Position numbers and translations under genes: made by a program
In this document: piece by piece, positions 6,813 to 12,886 of the stretch
Position numbering within the stretch: the stretch's first letter is position 1
Layout: the number at the start of each line of letters is the position of its first letter
The notes under the pieces: generated by a model
Database searches by the model: none
Told to the model about the DNA's origin: nothing
The model's input: the letters and a program-made list of their open reading frames with translations, nothing else
Assembly (NCBI GenBank): GCA_017444325.1
Contig: JAFSWV010000186.1
Span: forward strand, 1 to 12,886
Source: a bacterium
GTDB taxonomy: Bacteria; Auribacterota; UBA3054
Direction: 5' to 3'
Length of the DNA stretch: 12,886 nt

Positions 6813-8755
6813 AACTCGCCGGCGAAGGGGCCAGGGAGGATCTTTCCTTCGCGCTTCTTACCCTCGAAGTCGGTGTCGAAGGTTATGGGCGTGCCGTCGG
6901 GGTTCTCGAAGGGCTGGTCGGGCTGGAAGGCTTTGCCTAGGGTCTCCGTGGTGACAAGGCTTACCGGATGGTCCTTGATCAGGTCGTAGAGATTGGTCTT
7001 GAGTTTAAACTTGCCGTCCTTCTCTTCCAATTCCACGAAAACTTTGCTTTTGTCGTCGACGATAGCGTCCTGCTCTTTTTTCCAGGGCTTGGCGCCGTTT
7101 AAGTAAACGTTTCCTTTGGCCCAGACCGGCAGATAGCGGAAGTGGAATTTTTCCAGGGCGTCCATGTCGGGCGTTTCGTTGTCCATGTCGAAGTTGGCGA
7201 TCCATTCCTCGTAGGTGGGGAATTCGTCGAAGACCGAGGTGCCCGTTTCGGTCTTGAACTTGTAGTCGTCTTTCTTTATGAAGATGTTGTTGTAGATTCT
7301 GTCGTCGCCGTGCAGGATGGTCATGAAGCCCATGACTTCCGTGCGGTGCGGAATGTGGTACGGCGTGTAGCGCTGGCGGAGCTTGCCCTCGACCATTCCG
7401 TCGCAGCCAGCGTCGATAGAGGCGATGGGGCCCATGATGAGGTTGTGGACGAGGGCGAAGCCTTCCGTGGCCATCCGGAAGGAAACGTCGGAAAGCAGAA
7501 TGTTGTTGTCTATGAGCGTAGGGCCGTGGCCGACTTCCACGAAGATGTCCTGGCTGCCCATGCCGCCCTCTAGGTGCTTTGCGAAGGTTGGGCGGTGGTT
7601 GTCGTGCAAAAGATTTTGGGTGATCCTGGTGCCCTGGGCTTCCCAGTCTGTCCAGATGCCCATGACGCAGTGATGAATGTGGTTGCGGCGGATTGTGACG
7701 TCGATGGCGGCGTGCAGCTTGATGCCCGCCACTTCCGCGCCGCCCAGTTCCATCATGGTGTTGATATGGTGGATGTGGTTGTCCTCTATCAAAGAGAAGA
7801 CGCCGCCCATGCGGCCTATGATGCCGCCCTGCTCGCAATGGTGGATGTGGTTGCGACGTATGATGTGGGAGCCTATTTTTTCCTTGAGCCAGCCGTGGTA
7901 CTGGCCGCGGCAGACCGCGTCGCGCTCCATCTGCGTCGGGCTCTTGACGTGCTTATTCGTAAAGAAGTGCTCGTTTTCCGGATCTAGGTATTTGCCGACC
8001 GAGATGCCGGCGCACTTGGAGAGACTGATGTCGCAGTCCTCTATGATCCAGCCCTTGGACCAATGCGGCCCTATCATGCCGTCCTGGAAGGCGGCGGGAG
8101 GCGCCCAAGTGGTGGCGGCTTTGTCGATCTTGAAGCCGCTGACGGTAATGTAGCTTACGCCGGTCTTGGAGGGGAAGAAGCAGCGGCGGCGGACCGTGAT
8201 CTCAACTTTTTCCTTGTTGGGGTCCTTATCCTGGAAATTGGCGTAAAAGACCGTTTCGTCTCCCTGCTTTTCGGAGTACCATTGATAAATGGAGGGTTCC
8301 GGATCCCAGCTGGTCTCGGACTTTTTTCCTTCCAGGCAGGCTTCGATGCTCCCTGCTTCATAGAGCGCCTGGTCGTTCATGAAGACGCAGCCGGTGTGCT
8401 TCGATCTGCCGGCGAAGTACCAGTCGCCGTAAACGTAGGTGGTGTAGGGATCGTAGTCGCCGAAGATAGCGGTTTTGACGCTGGCGGTCCAGACCGTGCC
8501 TTTAAAGGGTTTCCAGCCGGTCAGAAGCTCGGCGCCGGTTATTTCCGCGCCCAGCGGTTCGGAACTGCGGTAGGTTATCCTCTGCTCATCCGTCCCGGCG
8601 TTCTTGGGATCGACGTATTCGCGGTAAAGGCCGGGAAGGACGATCACTTCATCGCCGGGCTTGGCGACTTGCGCGGCCTCGTTGATCGTTTGAAAGGGTT
8701 TTTCAATCGTGCCGTTTCCGGCGGAGCTTGCTTTGGCGTCAACGTAAATGGTCAT
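6809..8755 (-). CDS. GH120-family beta-xylosidase-like glycoside hydrolase (right-handed beta-helix)
   Basis: A 648-residue enzyme resembling GH120 beta-xylosidases such as Thermoanaerobacterium XylC. It would release xylose from the non-reducing ends of xylo-oligosaccharides. The N-terminus (YVDAKASSAGNGTIEKPFQT, then PGDEVIVLPGLYRE) is the DUF1565-type start of a parallel beta-helix. The core has TTWAPPAAFQDGMIGPHWSK (215-234), GWIIED, KIGSHIIRRN, AGIKLHAAIDV and GIWTDWEAQGTR. By comparison with XylC, the nucleophile is Asp370 (TDWEAQGT) and the acid/base is Glu407 (FVEVGHGP). These lie 37 residues apart, against 23 as I recall it in XylC, so about 14 residues (near 388-402) are inserted. 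There is no signal peptide, so it is probably cytoplasmic and acts on imported oligosaccharides. It starts 9 nt after the DUF1835-like gene, with no strong Shine-Dalgarno. Other activities, such as arabinosidase, are possible. Confidence 0.85.
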   Translation of the reverse strand: MTIYVDAKASSAGNGTIEKPFQTINEAAQVAKPGDEVIVLPGLYREYVDPKNAGTDEQRITYRSSEPLGAEITGAELLTGWKPFKGTVWTASVKTAIFGDYDPYTTYVYGDWYFAGRSKHTGCVFMNDQALYEAGSIEACLEGKKSETSWDPEPSIYQWYSEKQGDETVFYANFQDKDPNKEKVEITVRRRCFFPSKTGVSYITVSGFKIDKAATTWAPPAAFQDGMIGPHWSKGWIIEDCDISLSKCAGISVGKYLDPENEHFFTNKHVKSPTQMERDAVCRGQYHGWLKEKIGSHIIRRNHIHHCEQGGIIGRMGGVFSLIEDNHIHHINTMMELGGAEVAGIKLHAAIDVTIRRNHIHHCVMGIWTDWEAQGTRITQNLLHDNHRPTFAKHLEGGMGSQDIFVEVGHGPTLIDNNILLSDVSFRMATEGFALVHNLIMGPIASIDAGCDGMVEGKLRQRYTPYHIPHRTEVMGFMTILHGDDRIYNNIFIKKDDYKFKTETGTSVFDEFPTYEEWIANFDMDNETPDMDALEKFHFRYLPVWAKGNVYLNGAKPWKKEQDAIVDDKSKVFVELEEKDGKFKLKTNLYDLIKDHPVSLVTTETLGKAFQPDQPFENPDGTPITFDTDFEGKKREGKILPGPFAGEF

Positions 8756-8764
8756 AAGATCAAG

Positions 8765-9415
8765 TTATTTGGTTGCGGTTCGGCGTTTCCTGATTAAAGC
8801 TAAAAAGAGTTCGTCGGAAAGGCCGTAGTCTTTGTCCCAGGTTAAAAGCAGTCTAACCAGCGCGTTCTCGGAAAGCGCGGCGTTTTCGTCGATGATGTCG
8901 GTTATTTCGTTCTGCTCTTCCAGAAGCAGCAGATAAAGCGCAGCGGCTTTTTTCATTTCCGGCCAGAGCAAAGGATCACTTCTGAAAGCCTTCTTCTCTA
9001 TGAGCAGGGTTTGGTACCAGTGTTCGGTGTTTTTAAAGGCGGAAAAAGCAAAGGAGCGCAATTCGCTGTTCCCTTTGAATTCGTCGATAAGCTTTATGGT
9101 AACGGGAAGCTCGCGGCCCAGCTGTGCCAGATAAGCCAGAAGGGTAAGAAGGTTGATTTGGCAGAAAGCCTCGAAGCCGAAGACCAGCGTCAGCTCTTCC
9201 GAGATAAGCTTGTCTTTTTTGGGGAGCGCTCCTATGACTTTGTCGGCGTATTCCGCTTCGCTCTCGTTGTGGTAATGGGCGCGGACTTTTACGAAGGCGG
9301 GAGAAAAGATCTCGCTATCGCTTGGTCCGGCAATCATCGTTTCCCTCATGGGCGCGCCGTCGGGATAAATATCCTTAAGGGCGTCTCCGGGAATAATGCA
9401 CAAAGGGGCGGTCAT
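8765..9415 (-). CDS. DUF1835-like protein of unknown function
   Basis: A 216-residue cytoplasmic protein with no signal peptide or membrane helix. The start at 9415 (MTAPLCIIPG) overlaps the panC stop as ATGA. The frame stays open upstream, but that part lies inside panC in another frame and reads as Arg/Gln/Pro-rich nonsense, so it is not coding. It resembles DUF1835 proteins in an early GDALKD (10-15), MRETMIAGP (23-31), and TLVFGFEAFCQINLLTLLAYL (76-96) ahead of a strand region. A C-terminal DYGLSDELFLALIRKR (196-211) resembles the small helical end of that family. No catalytic residues are known for the family, so no reaction is proposed. Its position between panC and the xylosidase-like gene does not reveal a role. 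The family call is moderate. Confidence 0.72.
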   Translation of the reverse strand: MTAPLCIIPGDALKDIYPDGAPMRETMIAGPSDSEIFSPAFVKVRAHYHNESEAEYADKVIGALPKKDKLISEELTLVFGFEAFCQINLLTLLAYLAQLGRELPVTIKLIDEFKGNSELRSFAFSAFKNTEHWYQTLLIEKKAFRSDPLLWPEMKKAAALYLLLLEEQNEITDIIDENAALSENALVRLLLTWDKDYGLSDELFLALIRKRRTATK

Positions 9416-10275
9416 TTCTTGGGCGTGGTGAGCCAGACGTTGTCTATGAGTCTTGTGGTGCCGAAATAGACGGCCAGGGCGACGAGGATCTTCTGGCCTT
9501 TTTTGAACGTTTTGACTTCTTCCAGCGTCTCGCGGTCGCAGATGCTGATGTAATCGACTTTGGCCAGAGGAGAAGTCGCGATAATTTTGGCGATGAGCTT
9601 TTTCGTTTCCGCGGCGCTCTTGCCGGATGAGACGGCTTCCTTGGCGGCCTTGAGGGACTGGCTGAGGACCAGGGCCTGCTTCTTTTCTTCGGGGCTCAGA
9701 TATTTGTTGCGGGAGCTTAAGGCCAGGCCGCTCTTTTCCCTGATGAGAGGGCATTCCACGACCTTTATGGGGAAGTCCAGGTCCCTTACCATGCGCTCAA
9801 GGATGAGAAGCTGCTGGGCGTCCTTTTTGCCGAAGCAGGCCACTTGCGGCTGGAAGAGATTGAAAAGCTTGGAAACCACGGTGCAGACGCCCTTGAAGTG
9901 GCCAATTCTTCTGGCACCGCAAAGGAAGCGGGAAAGGCTCTCCTCGTTGACCCAGGCGGAGCGGTCCCCGCAGTACATGTCCTTGGGCTGGGGCGCGAAG
10001 ACGGCGTCCACCTTTTCCCTTTCGCAGACCAAAAGGTCGTCCTGGAAGGTCCTGGGATATTTGGCGAAGTCCTCGTTGGGGCCGAACTGGGTGGGGTTGA
10101 CGAAGACCGAGACGATGACGATGTCGGCTTTGGGGCGGGCCTGACGCATAAGGGAGGCGTGGCCTTCGTGCAAGGCTCCCATGGTTGGGACCAGCGCGAT
10201 GGTCTTGCCGGCCTTCTGCTGGGCCGTGACGTAGGCTCTCGCGGCTTTCTTTGTGCGCAGAACGACAGGCTTCAT
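9412..10275 (-). CDS. panC: Pantothenate synthetase (pantoate-beta-alanine ligase)
   Basis: A 287-residue cytoplasmic enzyme that joins pantoate and beta-alanine, using ATP through a pantoyl-adenylate intermediate, to make pantothenate for coenzyme A. The ATP-binding HxGH motif is His36-Glu-Gly-His39 in LVPTMGALHEGHASL. It is followed by VFVNPTQFGPNEDFAKYPRT (58-77), RIGHFKGVCTVVSKLFNLF, CFGKKDAQQL (147-156) and the KMSKS-like LALSSRNKYLS (184-194). All expected motifs are present and the length is normal. AAGGAG (10284-10289) lies 8 nt before the ATG, inside the end of the DUF1844 gene, whose TAA overlaps the ATG by one base. No panB or panD gene is in view. Confidence 0.96.
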   Translation of the reverse strand: MKPVVLRTKKAARAYVTAQQKAGKTIALVPTMGALHEGHASLMRQARPKADIVIVSVFVNPTQFGPNEDFAKYPRTFQDDLLVCEREKVDAVFAPQPKDMYCGDRSAWVNEESLSRFLCGARRIGHFKGVCTVVSKLFNLFQPQVACFGKKDAQQLLILERMVRDLDFPIKVVECPLIREKSGLALSSRNKYLSPEEKKQALVLSQSLKAAKEAVSSGKSAAETKKLIAKIIATSPLAKVDYISICDRETLEEVKTFKKGQKILVALAVYFGTTRLIDNVWLTTPKK

Positions 10276-10592
10276 TATTTTTGCTCCTTGTCTTTATTCT
10301 GATCTTCGGCGGTCTCGGCGTAGTTCATCTGCAGCATGGCGATCTGGTCGTTAAGCAGGTCAGATTCTTCCTTGGAGAGATTGCCCTTGGATTTTTCCCT
10401 CAGCATGACGAGGGAATCGATGAAGTAGCTAGCGCCCTGAAGGTCGACTTTCGTTTCCTTGGTCTCGGGGTTGGCGATCTTGCCAAGGTTGACCATGGCC
10501 AGCTGGGCGAAATTGAAGATCAGCATCACAAAGAGATGACTGTTGTGATCGTGCTCGTGCGCTTCGTGTTCATGAATATGTTCTTCACTCAT
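10275..10592 (-). CDS. DUF1844 family protein with histidine-rich N-terminus
   Basis: A 105-residue protein of the DUF1844 family, whose function is not established. Family features are LFVMLIFNFAQLAMVNLGKI (20-39), NPETKETKVDL (41-51), the helix around YFIDSLVMLREKSKGNLSKE (56-75), and a final helix ending QMNYAE. The tail is charged (QNKDKEQK). The first 19 residues hold seven histidines, alternating mostly with acidic residues, which could bind a metal. The start has AAGGAG (10598-10603) five nt upstream and an extended -10 promoter further up, so this is the first gene of the leftward operon. It overlaps the panC start by one base. Confidence 0.85.
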   Translation of the reverse strand: MSEEHIHEHEAHEHDHNSHLFVMLIFNFAQLAMVNLGKIANPETKETKVDLQGASYFIDSLVMLREKSKGNLSKEESDLLNDQIAMLQMNYAETAEDQNKDKEQK

Positions 10593-10624
10593 AATAACTC
10601 CTTAAATGATTGTTTATCCAAAGA

Positions 10625-10653
10625 ATTATACCATTTGCTTTAAGCGCCAAAAA
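10625..10653 (-). promoter_or_regulatory. Extended -10 promoter of the DUF1844-panC operon
   Basis: On the minus strand, TATAAT (10625-10630) is preceded by TGG, giving a perfect extended -10 element (TGnTATAAT). A weak -35-like TTTTTG (10648-10653) sits 17 bp further up. The -10 lies about 33 nt before the DUF1844 ATG. The -35 overlaps the tail of the terminator for the gene behind it. Confidence 0.6.
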
Positions 10654-10700
10654 AGCAACACCCACCCCTGCACATTGCGAGGGGTGGGTGTTGTTTTTTG
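10649..10700 (-). terminator. Strong rho-independent terminator of the M60-like gene
   Basis: A perfect 14 bp stem (10656-10669 with 10680-10693, rich in G/C) closes a 10-nt loop in which GCA can also pair with TGC. It is flanked by an A-run at 10649-10654 and a T-run at 10694-10699. The stem starts 26 nt past the stop codon of the gene at 10719-11957 and reads into a T-run on the minus strand. It is symmetric, so it could also stop transcription on the plus strand. Confidence 0.88.
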
Positions 10701-10718
10701 AAGCTTAAGGCTAGAAAA

Positions 10719-11957
10719 TTATTCCAGACCGTATTTTTCCGCGGCGGCTTTGAGAGATTCCTCGGTCACCGGGAAGCGCCAGAGCTGATAGTACTTGATG
10801 AGGTTCTGGCCAACCGCTTTGTTCAAAGCGGCGAACTGGAAGTTGACTTTTTCTTCCGGAGTCGCGGGGGCGGGGATGCCTTTGTCCTTGACTTCGCCGA
10901 TCAGTCTGTACCATTTCTTGATGGGATCCCAGCCGTAAACTCTCACGATCCTCTGGTAGAAGGACTGGAGCTCGTCGCTGTCCAGGGTCTTCCAGGATCT
11001 GGTCTGGTCGGCCAGGTATTTTTCGCCGAAGAGGAGGAAGAAACGGTCGCCCAGCTTGGTGATGGGGATGCGCTCGTCTTTGTCTCTGGGAAGGACGTCG
11101 GTGCCGCGCCAGCGGATGCTCAGGTATTTCCTGGAGGGCATGTGGTCGAAGGCGTAGAGGACCTTGATGTTGGCCTGGAATTCCGTTGAGTCGTGGTCCC
11201 AGCGGAGGTAGTCGGTCAGGTCGCAGTCGAAGTTGTGGCCGACTTCATGCGCCCAGCCCCAGCTCATGAGGCCCTGCTTAAATTCGCTGATGGTGTCGGG
11301 GACGTAAAGGCCGGTCAAAGTCACGGGGTTACCGGCGTAGGCCCAGGCGAAGCGGTTGGGGGACTCTTTCATGCCGGTGATCTTGCCGTCGAAGGGCTTG
11401 CGGCCGACCAGGTCATAGTAGCATTCGTAGCATTCGTCCATCCACTTCAGCATGTCTCTCTGCCAGAGGCCGCCGTCGAAGCGGGATTTCTGGAAGGAGA
11501 CGTAGATGTATTTGCCGGTGATGGAGGCCAGGGGCTCCTCAAGGACGGCTCGCTTCGTTTTGAGCTCGAAGGGCAGATAGGTCGCTTTGCCTTCCCTCTT
11601 CACTCTGAATTTGCCTTTCATGACGACTTTGCCGTCGGGCATCTTCTCGAACATATCTTTGGGAAGATAAGTGTCGTGCAGCCATTTGGCTTCTTTGCCG
11701 GGGGCGACGGTGACGTCGACCTTCTGGGTCCAGGGCTCGGAATTCTCGCTGCCGATCCACTGGGCTTCCATCTCTTCGATGGTCCAGTCTTTCTGACCGG
11801 AGTTTTTGAAGACGAATTTGGCCTTGTTCCAGGCGCCGACATCGAAGCCGATGTCGAATTCCGGGCCGGCTTTTACGCTAAGGGCGGTGGGAGCGGCCGG
11901 ATCGGCCAGGAGGGAAACTGACATTGCAAAAAGCAGAAAAGGAACTAGAAAACGCAT
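10719..11957 (-). CDS. Secreted M60-like zinc metallopeptidase
   Basis: A 412-residue exported protein. Its signal peptide is MRFLVPFLLFAMSVSLLA, with likely cleavage before Asp19. AGGAG at 11964-11968 sits 6 nt before the ATG and fixes the start. Residues about 20-140 look like a beta-sandwich module (WTIEEMEAQW, then VDVTVAPGKEAKWL). The catalytic part holds the gluzincin motif His237-Glu238-x-x-His241 in SWGWAHEVGHNFD, with a likely third ligand Glu259 in STEFQANIKVLY. This HExxH-x(17)-E pattern fits the M60/enhancin-like peptidases, several of which cut mucin-type glycoproteins. The substrate here is inferred, not seen. The gene stands alone, with its own terminator downstream and a probable promoter upstream. 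Another HExxH family remains possible, but the zinc-site geometry is convincing. Confidence 0.72.
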   Translation of the reverse strand: MRFLVPFLLFAMSVSLLADPAAPTALSVKAGPEFDIGFDVGAWNKAKFVFKNSGQKDWTIEEMEAQWIGSENSEPWTQKVDVTVAPGKEAKWLHDTYLPKDMFEKMPDGKVVMKGKFRVKREGKATYLPFELKTKRAVLEEPLASITGKYIYVSFQKSRFDGGLWQRDMLKWMDECYECYYDLVGRKPFDGKITGMKESPNRFAWAYAGNPVTLTGLYVPDTISEFKQGLMSWGWAHEVGHNFDCDLTDYLRWDHDSTEFQANIKVLYAFDHMPSRKYLSIRWRGTDVLPRDKDERIPITKLGDRFFLLFGEKYLADQTRSWKTLDSDELQSFYQRIVRVYGWDPIKKWYRLIGEVKDKGIPAPATPEEKVNFQFAALNKAVGQNLIKYYQLWRFPVTEESLKAAAEKYGLE

Positions 11958-12180
11958 TTGTGTCTCCTGATAGAGGGGTTAATTGTAGATTCTTATACAA
12001 TAATACCGCAAAACGAGCTTTTATTCCATGCTTATAAAAAACAGGCGAAAAATGAAAAACGGCATATGACCGTTCCGGCGGGCCGCTTTGTGCGGTCTTT
12101 GATTTTAGAGAGGGGTTTGGTATAACAACAAATACTATTTTTTAATTAACTTCCTTTAACCCCATTCATACTTAGGTGCT
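11958..12180. other. Divergent intergenic region between the M60-like gene and hppA
   Basis: A 223 bp AT-rich region upstream of two divergent genes. Leftward, TATAAG (11992-11997) is a -10 candidate about 34 nt before the metallopeptidase ATG, without a clear -35. Rightward, a better promoter lies at 12099-12126. Between them are two short inverted repeats that share bases, AACGG/CCGTT (12058-12062 with 12070-12074) and GACCG/CGGTC (12068-12072 with 12093-12097). They could be a protein-binding site or chance. No small ORF or RNA gene is supported. Confidence 0.5.
12099..12126 (+). promoter_or_regulatory. Candidate promoter of hppA
   Basis: TTGATT (12099-12104) and TATAAC (12121-12126) are spaced 16 bp apart. 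The bases before the -10 are TGG, making it an extended -10 like the one at the DUF1844 operon. It lies 54 bp before the hppA ATG, which leaves an AT-rich 5' leader of roughly 45 nt. Confidence 0.5.
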
Positions 12181-12886
12181 ATGAAAAAACACTCCTTAGT
12201 CGCTTTGGCTTTGTTGGGCGCCGCCTCCGTTATGGCCGCTCCTGAAGCCCAGTGCACGGATTGTTTCGCGCAATCCGCCCCCTATCTTGCCGTCGCGGCC
12301 GCCGTTCTGGCGCTGCTGGTGGCTTTCATCTGCTACAAGAGCATGGTCAAGGCTCCGGAAGGCTCTCCCCGCATGATCGAGATCGCCGCTTACGTCCGTG
12401 AAGGCGCCATGGCTTATCTCCGCCGCCAGTACAAAGTAGTGGGCGCGGTCTTCGCGATCCTCTTTGTCATTTTCGCTATTCTGGCCATCTTCAAGATCCA
12501 GAACCCGTTCGTTCCGATCGCCTTCCTTACCGGCGGCTTCTTCTCCGGTCTTTGCGGCTACATCGGCATGAACACCGCTACCAAAGCCAGCTCCCGTACC
12601 GCCCAGGGCGCGTCCGAAGGTTTGAACCGCGGCCTGCAGGTCGCCTTCCGTTCCGGCGCCGTCATGGGTCTTTGCGTGGTCGGCCTTGGTTTGCTGGACA
12701 TCTCCCTTTGGTGGATCATCCTTGACAAGCTGGTCTTCACGGCCGGCAACATGGCCGACGGTCTTTCCATCTGCGGCCTTGACCTGGTCCACGCCGGCAC
12801 CGACAATGCTCACAAATACATCGAGATCACCACGACCATGCTGACCTTTGGCATGGGCGCTTCCACCCAGGCCCTCTTCGCCCGTG
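12181..12886 (+). CDS. hppA: Membrane-embedded proton/sodium-pumping pyrophosphatase, N-terminal part (partial at window end)
   Basis: About 235 codons of a gene that continues beyond the window. Membrane pyrophosphatases couple hydrolysis of pyrophosphate to pumping of H+ or Na+ across the cytoplasmic membrane. Family features are IEIAAYVREGAMAYLRRQYK (about residues 67-86), then FLTGGFFSGLCGYIGMNTAT and ASEGLNRGLQVAFRSGAVMG. The first 20 residues (MKKHSLVALALLGAASVMAA) read like a signal peptide or an extra first membrane helix, followed by Cys25-x2-Cys28. Two further membrane helices are visible before the REGAMAY loop. A modest Shine-Dalgarno (AGGTG, 12174-12178) precedes the ATG at a short spacing. 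The substrate-binding DDNAGG-type loops and the residues that decide ion choice and potassium dependence lie outside the window. Confidence 0.9.
   Translation, partial: MKKHSLVALALLGAASVMAAPEAQCTDCFAQSAPYLAVAAAVLALLVAFICYKSMVKAPEGSPRMIEIAAYVREGAMAYLRRQYKVVGAVFAILFVIFAILAIFKIQNPFVPIAFLTGGFFSGLCGYIGMNTATKASSRTAQGASEGLNRGLQVAFRSGAVMGLCVVGLGLLDISLWWIILDKLVFTAGNMADGLSICGLDLVHAGTDNAHKYIEITTTMLTFGMGASTQALFAR

Noticed and set aside
8063..8797. Plus-strand open frame opposite the GH120 gene start
   Set aside because: The minus-strand protein matches GH120 throughout, so this is an antisense shadow.
9416..9754. Upstream extension of the DUF1835-like gene
   Set aside because: The added 113 residues lie inside panC in another frame and are Arg/Gln/Pro-rich. 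The ATGA overlap at 9412-9415 gives a natural start.
10698..11921. Two long plus-strand open frames opposite the M60-like gene
   Set aside because: They mirror a gene with a signal peptide, a ribosome binding site and a zinc motif. Their own translations have low-complexity Val/Gly/Asp-rich content and no start signals.

Overview
The window looks like a stretch of bacterial chromosome. It is moderately GC-rich and its genes are densely packed. The best guess at lineage is the PVC superphylum (Lentisphaerota, Kiritimatiellota or Victivallales-like), probably an anaerobe of the gut or a sediment. This is inferred from the mix of a PEP-CTERM-type surface protein, a GH120-type xylosidase, an M60-like metallopeptidase and a membrane pyrophosphatase with a signal-like N-terminus. 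No rRNA or other marker is present to prove it. No tRNA or rRNA gene, CRISPR array, insertion sequence or prophage was found.

Left region (1-5562, + strand): a tightly packed housekeeping operon. It begins with the 3' end of nadB (NAD synthesis), followed by an ATP-sulfurylase homologue, mtaB (tRNA methylthiolation), plsC (phospholipid synthesis), fmt (initiator tRNA formylation) and rsmB (16S rRNA m5C methylation). Junctions range from 24 nt gaps to 1 nt overlaps. The first four genes all lie in one reading frame. The ATP-sulfurylase homologue lacks several residues regarded as essential for sulfate activation, which makes it the most intriguing protein here. The plsC end carries what looks like an eroded C-terminal tail with two in-frame stops.

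Middle region (5563-6812, + strand): a secreted, cysteine-rich, GLUG-like repeat protein with a C-terminal PEP-CTERM-type sorting signal. Its central ~570 bp are strikingly AT-rich compared with its ends. Its stop codon overlaps the stop codon of the convergent gene that follows.

Right region, minus strand (10592 down to 6809): a second operon read leftwards, in the order DUF1844 protein, panC (pantothenate synthetase), a DUF1835-like protein and a GH120 beta-xylosidase-like enzyme with both catalytic acids conserved. It starts from a strong extended -10 promoter, which lies beside a strong terminator hairpin serving the gene behind it. That gene (10719-11957, minus) encodes a secreted M60-like zinc metallopeptidase.

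Far right (12181-12886, + strand): the first ~235 codons of hppA, a membrane-embedded pyrophosphatase. It is divergent from the metallopeptidase across a 223 bp intergenic region and runs off the window.

Together the window pairs cofactor and translation housekeeping (NAD, pantothenate, tRNA and rRNA modification, lipids) with a few genes for handling plant polysaccharide or host glycoprotein and for surface display.
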